From the NCBI GenBank assembly GCA_003389215.1, contig QQVP01000089.1:1-64000 (forward strand): a stretch of DNA of 64,000 nucleotides, given 5' to 3'. The notes under the pieces were generated by a model that saw only the letters and a list, made by a program, of their open reading frames with translations, made no database searches and was not told the origin of the DNA. Position numbers and translations under genes: made by a program. Positions 25,482-33,815 of the stretch are shown piece by piece (the first letter of the stretch is position 1; every line of letters starts with the position of its first letter). The stretch is from Planctomycetota bacterium. Lineage in GTDB: Bacteria; Planctomycetota; Planctomycetia; Pirellulales; UBA7805.

Positions 25482-26915
25482 TCAGCGGGGGCGACCGCGG
25501 ACGGCTGCCCGACCTTCGCGGGTGTTCAACCGGGGTACGATCACGACGTTCTCGTCGGTGAGATCGCCCTCGCCATTCGCGCCCGAGACGATCGCTTGAT
25601 GACTTTCCACATGCACCTGGTAGGGAGCCCCGTTGGCCGGATTGGTCTGATACTCGGGCGGCGGCAACCCGGCCGACGCGGCCAGGCCGATCGTCCACAT
25701 TTCGACCCGGGCCCGGTCGAGCGCGACCAGGGCATGGTTTTCCTGCAGGTCACGGAGAAAGAGCCGCGCCGCCACGAAGGGATACTCGCCCGCGTCGAGC
25801 TTCTGTTGCCGGGCCTTGGCGAAATCGCGAAAGACATCCTGGCGACGATAGTAGGGCACCGGGACCTTGTTCGGGCCGTCGACATCATGAAGGCGATTGA
25901 TGATCGTGCGCATCTGATCGAGATAGAACAGTTCGTCGGCGTCCGCGTTGCGACGCGCTTCGACGTTGGCACGCCTGCCTTCGCGGCTCATCATGAGCTC
26001 TCGCTGTTCCGTCTCGGTGAGCATCGTGAACAGAAACCCGCGGCGCACGGCTTCATAAGCGACCAGGGCGCGGGCCCGCTCGCCATGCCAGGCGTCGGCC
26101 TCGTCGGGCCAGCGGGCCAATTGGTTCTGCAGCAGGTTGGCAAACGTCCGCAGGTGGGCATCTTCGACGAGCGGGTGGGCAACGAAGGACGCGAGCACGG
26201 CCAGCGATTCCTTCCGCAAGTCGGCCGCCAGCAACCGCGATTGCAGATCGCGCTCTCGCGACAGGTACTCGACCATCCGCAGCATGCGGGCGATCGCCGC
26301 GCCCGCCGCGGTCAAGTCGTCTTCGTCGAGACGGACCGCCGCGAAGAACGCCTCGAGACGAATGTAGAGCGTCACCGCCTGGAGAATGCTCCAGTCGGTA
26401 TACCAGCCGCGGGCCGGATCGAGACCGAAGTCGCACACCGGGCGATCCAAGGCTCGAGACACCTCGGCCCGCTCGTCGTCCAGACCACGCAAGAAGAGCT
26501 TGGCCTTCCGCAAGCGAACGTCGTCGAATTCAAACGCCGGGCGGGGAAAGAGCTCGTGCGACTCGGCGACTTTGCCGGGCAGGAAGTTTGGGGCGAACAG
26601 ACCCGCAAACACCGCGGCGACGTTGTCTTCCTCGGGCGGCACATCGCGACGCAGCTGCAGCGGCGTGGTGCCCTCGGCTTGGAGCAGGTCGTAATGGTGC
26701 CGCAGTCGTTCGTCGGTGCTGAGGCGGAGGCCCGGCAGCGTGGCCATCTCCTCGATCGACTCGTCCGTCAGCTCGAACTGCGTTTCGCTCTGGCAGCCGC
26801 ACAGCGCCGCCGCGAGCAAGACGACCGCGAGCGAACGGGGCAGCAACAAAGCGAAGAGACGGTCGGGTGCCGTGCAAGCTGGCAATTCGGAACCCGGATC
26901 GGTAAGGGAGTGCAT
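25482..26915 (-). CDS. Lipoprotein of unknown function, 477 aa
   Basis: The N-terminal hydrophobic stretch ends in a lipobox, LCGC, with the lipidated cysteine near residue 41. The mature part is helix-rich and charged without repeats, and contains FAPNFLPGKV, DPARGWYTDWSILQAVTLYIRLEAFFAAVRL and a closing segment with GAPYQVHVESH. It looks like the planctomycete family of large helical lipoproteins; I know no function. It is followed at some distance by the cytochrome-like gene in convergent orientation, and the ClpP-like gene lies upstream on the same strand. Confidence 0.75.
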   Translation of the reverse strand: MHSLTDPGSELPACTAPDRLFALLLPRSLAVVLLAAALCGCQSETQFELTDESIEEMATLPGLRLSTDERLRHHYDLLQAEGTTPLQLRRDVPPEEDNVAAVFAGLFAPNFLPGKVAESHELFPRPAFEFDDVRLRKAKLFLRGLDDERAEVSRALDRPVCDFGLDPARGWYTDWSILQAVTLYIRLEAFFAAVRLDEDDLTAAGAAIARMLRMVEYLSRERDLQSRLLAADLRKESLAVLASFVAHPLVEDAHLRTFANLLQNQLARWPDEADAWHGERARALVAYEAVRRGFLFTMLTETEQRELMMSREGRRANVEARRNADADELFYLDQMRTIINRLHDVDGPNKVPVPYYRRQDVFRDFAKARQQKLDAGEYPFVAARLFLRDLQENHALVALDRARVEMWTIGLAASAGLPPPEYQTNPANGAPYQVHVESHQAIVSGANGEGDLTDENVVIVPRLNTREGRAAVRGRPR

Positions 26916-27140
26916 CGCGAACCTCCTTGGAAGGCGCGTATGCTACTGGCCGCTATGGATGTCCGCCAATGCCAGTGCCTGGGTCGTGGCGGCTGGCGAA
27001 CTCACGGCGTGCCAGCAAAGCCGGCACGGCGATCGCCACCTGCTTTGGCCATTGGCGCGGCGGGAAAGGGGAGACGGGCCACAACCCCGACCTCCGGTGC
27101 TCGAACCGCTGGCCGGCAAGTTGCCGCCGAAGAGGCTCGC

Positions 27141-27722
27141 TCAGACGGTCGAGTGCTTGCGTGGCCGCAGGCTGCGGTCCTTGCCAGCGGAACCGTCGGC
27201 CTGAGCGACCGGCTGCAGCCGAACCATCTCGGCCAGGCCGGCCTGGGCGAACTCGGTGCCCGTAACGTAGCGACCGGGGCTGATCCACTCGTTGATCACC
27301 TCGGGGGCGACGCCGAACATCTCGGCCAGCAGCTCGTCCATGTCGGTCTCCAGATCGGCGAAGTGGCGTGCCCACTCGGCGGCCTCGGCCAATCCGACGT
27401 TCTCTTCGCTTTGCCATTTCATGGGATGAAACAGCAGCACGCTGTAACGCGTGACAATGCGTCGCGTACACGCGGCGAAGGGCCACAACGCGGCGGACGA
27501 GCACTCGCCGGTGACGATGCCTGTGGCGCGCAGCCGTCGCAACAGAATGAGCGACATCAGCGAGATGGCGCAGTAAGGGCTGCCGCCAGGCGAATCGATG
27601 TAGAGGGTACACTCGCCGCCCGGTTCGACGTCGAGCAGCTTTTCGGCGATCTCGCCTTCGTGTTCCGTGAGATCCCCGAAGAGCGCAATTTCGACGATCT
27701 CGCCGCCAGTGTTCTTTGCCAT
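27141..27722 (-). CDS. ClpP-like protease paralogue
   Basis: A 193-residue ClpP/crotonase-fold protein. GAAAGAG lies just upstream of the ATG at 27722. Recognisable parts are the β-strand entry EIALFGDLTE, LYIDSPGGSPY (like YINSPGG in ClpP), GECSSAAL in the place of GQAASMGA with S76 as the likely nucleophile, and FHPM where ClpP has the catalytic HQP (H99). The third triad position, Asp in the RDRFLSAPEA segment of ClpP, appears as Gly in SPGRYVTGTEFA. The N-terminal loops that contact ClpX are short. It may be a noncanonical or inactive ClpP partner. No ClpX or ClpA gene is near. Confidence 0.72.
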   Translation of the reverse strand: MAKNTGGEIVEIALFGDLTEHEGEIAEKLLDVEPGGECTLYIDSPGGSPYCAISLMSLILLRRLRATGIVTGECSSAALWPFAACTRRIVTRYSVLLFHPMKWQSEENVGLAEAAEWARHFADLETDMDELLAEMFGVAPEVINEWISPGRYVTGTEFAQAGLAEMVRLQPVAQADGSAGKDRSLRPRKHSTV

Positions 27723-28214
27723 CGTTCTCTTTCTGCAAGATCCGTAAAGGTGGTCGCCGCGAGATGTCGCGGTTGCCGGATGCGACACGAAATCCCTGCC
27801 ATTTCGGAGCCTTATTCTACCCATTCCCGCCACTGGTCGCGAGTTTCCCGGTCCGCGTCGAGCCTCGGTATTGCCCGGCTCGTTTCGGTTGTGACGGTGG
27901 TACCGGTTGTAGGAGCGGAGGTCGGCGAGGAGGCCAGGACGGGGCGAGGGGGAGTCGGCATGGCACGCAGTTCAGCGGTCAAGTCGGGCAGGGCGGATGT
28001 TGGGCATGGTCGCTGCGGTCGCGAGTTGAGCCTGTTGGGAGGTCGAGGCCGAAGCGCACGCCGGCAGGGACCTCATGGTGTGGCGATTGCTTTGCGGCAC
28101 GAAAGGTCGGCCTTATAATCAAGAGCAACGAGCCAGCGGTTGTCGGAGCCAACGCTCGCCTCCAGCACCCGCACGCGAGCGCGGCTCGGTTGGCTGCTCT
28201 GCGTGGAGAAGAGC
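27723..28214. other. Divergent intergenic region
   Basis: The region of 492 bp separates the ClpP-like gene and the GYF_2 gene. Several G-rich runs are visible, but no hairpin, repeat or good -35/-10 pair. Open frames here have no ribosome binding site. Confidence 0.35.
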
Positions 28215-29201
28215 ATGGGCATTCGGTTCACCTGTCCGCAGGGACACAAGCTGAACGTGAAGTCGTTCTTGGCCGGCAAGAAGGGCTTCTGTCCGCATTG
28301 CAATGCGCGGGTCGATATCCCCCTCGAGTCGACGCGACCGAGTCGTCGCGAAGAACAGGCGACGACCCAACCCATGACGGCCGCGCCGGCGAGTCAGTCG
28401 ATTCGCACGGAGGCCGAGCCGACCACACCGGCGGCGGACGCGAGTGCGCCGGCCGGTGCCCAGGCCACGACTGCGGCGGGCCGGCAGTTCGAAGATATCG
28501 CCGCGCATCTCGATCCACCCCAGGTCCAATCCGCGGCATCCCAATCGGCGGCATCCCAACCCGCGGCATCCCAACCGAGTGCGACAAGTCCGGCAGCTGC
28601 CGTTTCAGCGACGCCGGCGGTTGCGACCCCGACAGCGGCAACACCGACGGCCGCGACACCAGTCGCCGCGACGCCCGAAACGGCAACACCGGTTGCGGCA
28701 GCACCCGCAGCGGCCCAGCCAGTGACGTCGACGCCCACCGAGTCGGTCGCGAGTCAGTCGGTGGCGATCGCGTCGCCCACCGCAGAGGCGACGACCGAAA
28801 CGGTTGCCGAGCCCGTCTGGTACGTGCGTCCGCGGAGTGGTGGTCAGTACGGGCCGACGAATCGCCAGATGGTCGATCAGTGGATTGAAGAGGGACGCGT
28901 CGCCGACGACACGTATGTCTGGTGCGAAGGTTGGCCCACCTGGCAGCTCGCCTCGTATGTCTTTCCCAAGTTGCAGGTAACGCAAGATGAAATCCACATC
29001 GCGGTCCGTCCCGACCAGTCGGCTGCCGAGGCGGCCGGACCTCAGGCGAACGAAGTCCTGATCCGGGCGGCCTCCGAAACGGAGACCGATACCCGCGTCA
29101 TCCGTCGCCGCAAGAACGGAAATTCGGTCTGGTTGGTGGCCGTTCTGTCGGTGGTCGCGGTCATCTTGGTCGTCGTGCTCATCTTCGTCTTGGCCCAGTA
29201 G
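28215..29201 (+). CDS. Zinc-ribbon, GYF_2-domain membrane protein
   Basis: A 328-residue tail-anchored protein. GGAG precedes the ATG at 28215. Domains in order: an N-terminal zinc ribbon (CPQGH...CPHC, residues 7-32), a long Ala/Thr/Pro/Ser linker with imperfect short repeats (about 45-200), a GYF_2 domain (WYVRPRSGGQYGP through WPTWQLASYVFP, about 208-265), a polar stretch and one C-terminal hydrophobic helix (about 304-327). This architecture is typical of planctomycetes. The GYF_2 fold binds Pro-rich peptides in eukaryotic relatives, so a membrane-bound scaffold is inferred. Confidence 0.85.
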   Translation: MGIRFTCPQGHKLNVKSFLAGKKGFCPHCNARVDIPLESTRPSRREEQATTQPMTAAPASQSIRTEAEPTTPAADASAPAGAQATTAAGRQFEDIAAHLDPPQVQSAASQSAASQPAASQPSATSPAAAVSATPAVATPTAATPTAATPVAATPETATPVAAAPAAAQPVTSTPTESVASQSVAIASPTAEATTETVAEPVWYVRPRSGGQYGPTNRQMVDQWIEEGRVADDTYVWCEGWPTWQLASYVFPKLQVTQDEIHIAVRPDQSAAEAAGPQANEVLIRAASETETDTRVIRRRKNGNSVWLVAVLSVVAVILVVVLIFVLAQ

Positions 29202-29402
29202 CCGGCACACCGTATTCGCCGGAAGGGGGGCGGGCGAGCCCATGAGGGGCGATTTGCCGAAGCCGATCTCCGTCCCGCGGCAGCCACAAGGTAGAATTGG
29301 GCAGCGGGCGGACCGTCATCCTGAAGTGCCCGTCCGCGGTTTCGTCACGCGGGCCGCTCAGCCGAGTCCCGCGCCTGGCGCGCCTCCATCGAGTCGCTAC
29401 GC

Positions 29403-30893
29403 ATGAACGTCCAGCAGTTTCTCGAACATCACGGCATTGCCAGCAACCCGTTTGCCGACGAGGATGCACAGACCGACCAGGTCTTCAAGGAGCGTTGTCT
29501 GCGCGACGTTCATCATCCGACGTGGGACAAGATCTACGGCGATCCCGCCGAGCCGGCGACGTCGGTCGTGTTTGGCGAGAAGGGGGCCGGCAAGACCGCC
29601 ATTCGTTTGCAGATCGTCGCCCATCTCGACGCCTACAATCGGGACAACGCGGGCCGCGGCGTCTACGTCATCACCTACGACGACCTGAATCCCTTTCTCG
29701 ATCGCTTTCGCGACACGCTCAGCAGCCGTCGTCGCCGTCCCGATCGCGTGCTCTCGGAATGGAAGCTCTGGGATCACATCGACGCCGTTCTTTCGCTCGG
29801 CGTGACGAGCCTGGTCGATCAGATTCTCGAGGTGAAGCACCCCAGCGGCATCCCCATGGAGGTCTCGCAAGCGAGCGTCCAAATGCTCGATCGCAATCAG
29901 GCTCGCGATCTGTTGCTGTTGGCGGCCTGCTACGACACGTCGACCGCCGAGACGGTGAAGGGGCGTTGGCATCGATTGCGGCGACGACTGCGATTCCGCA
30001 CGTTTCGTTCTTTCGGCGATATGGCCCTCGGCCTGGCCGTGACGGCCGCGGCGCTGGGGCTGACCATCGCCTTGCAGAAGTGGGAGTGGCTGACGTCGCT
30101 GCCGCTCTACCTGATCATCTTGGCGGGGTGGCTGCCTCGCATGTGGCGCGTCGTGCGGAGCTTCTGGCGGGCCCTCGGCATCGTGCGACACGTGCGCATC
30201 GGCAACCGCGGAGTGCATCCGCTGCGTCAGGTGCTGGCCCACTTCACTACGCCGGAGATCGCCAATCAGCCGCTGCCGAACAAGCAGCGGACCGACGACC
30301 GCTTCGAATTGCTCGACAAGTTCCAGGGCATTCTGCAGACGCTCGGGTTCAGCGGGGTAATCGTCTTGGTCGATCGCGTCGACGAGCCGCACCTGATCAA
30401 CGGCTCCGCCGAACAAATGCGGGCGTTTCTCTGGCCGATGCTCGACAACAAGTTCCTCAAGCATCCGGGTTTGGGGTTGAAGCTGTTGCTGCCGATCGAT
30501 CTGACCCCCTTTCTCGACCGCGAAGACCGCGACTTCTTTCAGCGTTCGCGGCTCGACAAGCAGAACATGATTCGCTCGCTGGAGTGGACGGGCGAGGCGC
30601 TCTACGACGTGGCCTGTGCCCGCATTTCCGCGTGTGCGGCACCCGAGCGTTCGCCCTCGCTGATGGACTTGTTCGCCGACGAGGTGAGCGAGGCCCGCAT
30701 GGTCGAGGCCATGCGGTCGCTACGCGTGCCGCGGAACCTGTTCAAGTTCATGTATCAGCTGTTCGTCGAGCACTGCAACGCCTACACCGAGACCCAGCCC
30801 GAGTGGAAGATCAGCTCGGAGCGGTTTGAAGCGGTGTTGGCGGTCGCAGTTCGCGATCAGGACAAGGTCGAACGCGGCCTGCGGGCCGGTTAG
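29403..30893 (+). CDS. P-loop NTPase with two membrane segments inserted (KAP-like)
   Basis: A 496-residue protein. Walker A is GEKGAGKT (58-65) and Walker B with acidic continuation is VIVLVDRVDEP (319-329). Between them lie two hydrophobic segments (about 205-224 and 232-250) with a short turn, so the NTPase domain is split by a membrane hairpin. The KAP P-loop family has the same arrangement, and the DRxDE end of Walker B fits the STAND/KAP group. The N-terminal segment NPFADEDAQTDQVF precedes the P-loop. The C-terminal 150 residues are helical, with LRVPRNLFKFMYQLF. Partners and role are unknown; neighbours offer no operon. Confidence 0.65.
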   Translation: MNVQQFLEHHGIASNPFADEDAQTDQVFKERCLRDVHHPTWDKIYGDPAEPATSVVFGEKGAGKTAIRLQIVAHLDAYNRDNAGRGVYVITYDDLNPFLDRFRDTLSSRRRRPDRVLSEWKLWDHIDAVLSLGVTSLVDQILEVKHPSGIPMEVSQASVQMLDRNQARDLLLLAACYDTSTAETVKGRWHRLRRRLRFRTFRSFGDMALGLAVTAAALGLTIALQKWEWLTSLPLYLIILAGWLPRMWRVVRSFWRALGIVRHVRIGNRGVHPLRQVLAHFTTPEIANQPLPNKQRTDDRFELLDKFQGILQTLGFSGVIVLVDRVDEPHLINGSAEQMRAFLWPMLDNKFLKHPGLGLKLLLPIDLTPFLDREDRDFFQRSRLDKQNMIRSLEWTGEALYDVACARISACAAPERSPSLMDLFADEVSEARMVEAMRSLRVPRNLFKFMYQLFVEHCNAYTETQPEWKISSERFEAVLAVAVRDQDKVERGLRAG

Positions 30894-31081
30894 CTCTCGG
30901 GGCCACCGCGGAACGTGGCCGGCACGAGGCCGCCGGTTCGCGGGAGGGCGGCAGCGGCCGTCTGCTAGCACCGACGGGGCGTCGTTTCTCTTGACGGTTT
31001 TAAGTCGGCCTGCGAGACTTCGGCACGCGCGGCCATGACGCCGCGCTTCGGCAACCGACACGAGCCGGCAGGGAGGCCCCG

Positions 31082-31780
31082 ATGTCATTTCTTGACGCTT
31101 ACCGCCAACGTCTTCGGAATAGGTGCTGCGTGTCTTGGAGACTCAGCTCGATTCTCTTGGTTGTCGCCGCAGGCTGTGGCGAGTTCGACCTGGGCGAATT
31201 GGGCCTGCCAACTGCCGAACCTGGATCGACTCCGCCGGCCGCCTCGGCTTCCAGCGGCCAGGCTGTGAACATCGCCCAGGAGGCGATTCACGACACGCCT
31301 GAGTCGGCCGTTCACGCGTTTCTCTCCGCCAGCCGCGACGGTGACCTGGCGTCAGTGAACCAATTGCTCACGCAGCGGGCGCGCGAAGCGACCGCGGCGC
31401 TCGAAATTGCTGTGGCGCCGCCCGCGAGCCCGCATGCGGAGTTCGAGGTGACGGGACACGAATTCACGGATGCCGATGGGTTGTACGCCCAGGTCGCCAG
31501 CTGGTGGAGCGATGTTGGCACCGACGGCCAGCGGACGAAGTCCCCCATTGTCTGGGTCGTGCGTCGTGAGCCGGCGGGCTGGCGCGTGGCAGGGATGATC
31601 GCCCAGCTTGTCGAAGACGGCCCGGCCGAGGCTCTCAACTACGAGGAGCCGGGCGAAATGATCCGCAAGATGCAGGCTGCCGCCGCGCCAGCCGCCCGCC
31701 GAACCGCCAGCAAAACGGGGCCGCACGGGGGCGGCGCACCTGAGAAAGGCGGTTCCGAGACCGTCATCGGGGGCCCGTAA
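31082..31780 (+). CDS. Lipoprotein with NTF2/DUF4878-like domain
   Basis: A 232-residue protein with a hydrophobic N-terminal segment ending AAGC (lipidated C32). A Pro/Ser/Ala-rich linker is followed by a compact α+β region (about 75-185) starting with DTPESAVHAFLSASRDGDLASVNQLLT, the helix-helix entry common to NTF2-like lumazine-binding and DUF4878 lipoproteins. A strand WRVAGM near 170 follows. The last 30 residues are low complexity. No enzyme motif is visible. Confidence 0.7.
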   Translation: MSFLDAYRQRLRNRCCVSWRLSSILLVVAAGCGEFDLGELGLPTAEPGSTPPAASASSGQAVNIAQEAIHDTPESAVHAFLSASRDGDLASVNQLLTQRAREATAALEIAVAPPASPHAEFEVTGHEFTDADGLYAQVASWWSDVGTDGQRTKSPIVWVVRREPAGWRVAGMIAQLVEDGPAEALNYEEPGEMIRKMQAAAAPAARRTASKTGPHGGGAPEKGGSETVIGGP

Positions 31781-32382
31781 TCCCCACATAAGGGGTGCCG
31801 ACCGCTGATTCTAAGTTCCCCGAAGCTCTACCTCGGATGTGGACTTTCTCTGGAAGGCGAGTCGCCAACCGTGCTCGATCGAGCGGATTAGCGCGGTTTT
31901 CAGGTGCGATTTCAACGACAATCGTGCGTGTTCGTCGCATGCGCAAATTGCCGGGTTTGCACGCTGGAGCGAATTCCGCGTTACTCGGGGCAGCGTTTTC
32001 CTTTTCCGCAGCTTCTGGGCTGGAATCGGTATTTCTGAGAGGCCTCTGGTCTAGATTAATAAGCTAGGTAACATAGAATCCTAGTCATCTTGCCTAGGGG
32101 TCAATGTCAGCCTGTAGTTTGCAAGTTGCCAGACTGCATGGTTGACAAACGTTGCAGCCATGCTAATTTACCAGCCTAACCTATGCAGTCAGGAAAGACT
32201 TCCTAATCGGTAAAGTCTCGCAGGCATTGCACGTGCATGCGGGCGCGAAGCCGAGTGCGAGGTTTGGCGAGTTAAATATCCCGACGATACGGGCCGTCGC
32301 TGTCGTTGGGGGAGAAGAGGAGGCGGCAAGTTCGTTTGGGAATCCCATGTTTTAGGTACCTGTTAGTTTGGAGGATTCGAGG
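31781..32382. other. 602-bp A/T-richer intergenic region
   Basis: The segment 32040-32220 is clearly richer in A and T than the rest of the window, with four CTAG tetramers between 32050 and 32095. It contains a perfect TTGACA, and a stem AGACTT/AAGTCT (32196-32201 with 32213-32218). TGCACGTGCA, a 10-bp palindrome, is at 32228-32237. No ORF is convincing. It probably carries a long leader and the promoter of the Cys-rich gene at 32383. Confidence 0.5.
32142..32169 (+). promoter_or_regulatory. Candidate sigma-70 promoter for the Cys-rich gene
   Basis: TTGACA (32142-32147), 16-base spacer, TAATTT (32164-32169; four of six bases match). It is the best -35 consensus in this region. The start codon is 213 bp downstream, leaving a long leader with two hairpins. 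Confidence 0.5.
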
Positions 32383-32772
32383 ATGAATCGTACTCTGGTC
32401 TTCGGGATCGCGTTGTTCTTCGCGGTCGTTGGTCTCGCCCTCACGGGCGGTGAGAAGCAAGCTGTGGCTGGCCATGGCTGCCATGGTTGCGGCGGCTGCG
32501 ATTGTGCCGCCGACTGTGATGGTGGCTGCCATTGCGCGAGCGATTGCAAGTGCCGCGGTCGTCGTCGTTGCTGTGGTCGTCGCGCTCGCTGCTGCGGTCG
32601 TCACCGCTGCGGTGGTCGTCGCTGCCGCGGTTGCAACGGTTGCAACGGTTGCCACAATGGTTGCGCCAGCTCGTGCGGTGGCGATGCCCACAGCGAAGCC
32701 GGCCCGGAAGAAGCTCCCGCTTCGTACACCGGTGGCCCGCTCGCTTTCCGTCAGGTTTCTTTCGTTCGCTAA
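32383..32772 (+). CDS. Small secreted Cys-rich protein
   Basis: A 129-residue protein. GGAGG lies eight bases before ATG 32383. A signal peptide (about residues 1-29, hydrophobic FGIALFFAVVGLAL) leads into about 65 residues containing 20 cysteines in C-G-x-C, C-C and R-C-x-G-C patterns, mixed with Gly, Arg and His. The final 30 residues are polar and end with FRQVSFVR. Cysteine content and spacing suggest a metal-binding or disulphide-linked surface protein. It is a much shorter relative in style of the EF-hand Cys protein at 9786-11318, but without sequence identity that I can see. A strong terminator follows. Confidence 0.75.
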   Translation: MNRTLVFGIALFFAVVGLALTGGEKQAVAGHGCHGCGGCDCAADCDGGCHCASDCKCRGRRRCCGRRARCCGRHRCGGRRCRGCNGCNGCHNGCASSCGGDAHSEAGPEEAPASYTGGPLAFRQVSFVR

Positions 32773-32856
32773 TCCAGCGAGCGAGGGGCGATTGCCCGGC
32801 TAACCGCTAGCCGGGTAGTCACCCATCGGAACTGACAGAGAGTGCACGATACAAAG

Positions 32857-32890
32857 AGGCCGGACCTCACTGCGAGGTCCGGCCTTTTTT
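32857..32890 (+). terminator. Strong intrinsic terminator after the Cys-rich gene
   Basis: A perfect 12-bp stem AGGCCGGACCTC (32857-32868) pairs with its complement (32874-32885) over an ACTGC loop, followed by TTTTTT. It would end the Cys-rich transcript about 85 bp after the stop. Confidence 0.93.
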
Positions 32891-33062
32891 GTTATCTAGT
32901 TGGTAGCGGTTGGGCTGCTTGGCCAGTCTTGGCGGCGCCCGCCCGCTCCCGTTCGAGAAACGGACCGAATTTGGACGATTCTACGAGCACGGATTGCCCT
33001 TTGCGGCGACGCGTCTCGTGTGTCCCCTTTGCCAGCCCTCGCCACGCCCGAGAAACAACCCC

Positions 33063-33815
33063 ATGGCCCGACGCCCTCCCCATGATGCCGAAGAGTCGCG
33101 GGCGGCAGGAATGCCGTCCGACGGGCTGCGGACCCTGATCTCCTTCCTGCTGTTCCTGCACCTGTTCGCCCTCAGCGTGGCGGTGTTGTCCCGGACCGGC
33201 ACGGTCTCGGGCTTTCGTAGCGCCCTGCGGACCCGGACCGGGGTCAGTCACTACCTGAACCTGCTGGGCATGGATCTGGGGTACGACTTTCACCTGACGC
33301 GCAATATGCCGGACGATTTCGACCACGTGGTCGACCTGGTGCTCGACGCGCCCACCGGGTTTCGGGGAGAGCAGGAGGTAATCGAGCAACAGCAGCTCGA
33401 GACGATCGAGTTGATGCCTGAGGACGTCTGGCCGGGAGCCCGGAAACGGCGCTATCTGAGCCTGGGTCTGAGCGTGGCCGCGAACGCGTCTAATGACGAA
33501 ATCGCCAGCGAGATTCCCAAGGCCCTGGTGACGGGGCTCCTCGCGCAGCACGGTCGGACCGATGGCAAGCACTACTTCCGCTGTCGGACGATTCGCCCCC
33601 GCAACTGGGGCGACGAGGCGAACACCGATCCTCACGATCCGCGGTACTACTTCAACGACTACATGGCCGACGTGGTGGCCACAGGTCCCGGACAGTGGAA
33701 TCTCGTGAAGGTCGTGAGCGAGGGCGAAGCGACCCAGCTGCAGCGGCAGTCGACTTCCGACCCCGCGACGCAGTCGCCGCCAGGTTCCGGCGAGCGCGAG
33801 GGGACTCAGCCATGA
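33063..33815 (+). CDS. Single-pass membrane protein paired with HTTM gene
   Basis: A 250-residue protein with a polar N-terminus, one transmembrane segment (about 23-45, LRTLISFLLFLHLFALSVAVLS) and a large outside domain. The domain holds NLLGMDLGYDFHLTRNMPDDFDHVVDLVLD and a closing low-complexity tail. Its stop codon overlaps the next start as ATGA, which indicates translational coupling. In planctomycetes such proteins precede HTTM genes, so the two probably form one membrane unit. Enzymatic role not visible. Confidence 0.72.
   Translation: MARRPPHDAEESRAAGMPSDGLRTLISFLLFLHLFALSVAVLSRTGTVSGFRSALRTRTGVSHYLNLLGMDLGYDFHLTRNMPDDFDHVVDLVLDAPTGFRGEQEVIEQQQLETIELMPEDVWPGARKRRYLSLGLSVAANASNDEIASEIPKALVTGLLAQHGRTDGKHYFRCRTIRPRNWGDEANTDPHDPRYYFNDYMADVVATGPGQWNLVKVVSEGEATQLQRQSTSDPATQSPPGSGEREGTQP

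Noticed and set aside
25596..28118. A plus-strand open frame of 840 codons
   Set aside because: It is antisense to the lipoprotein and ClpP-like genes and extends into the intergenic region without any motif.
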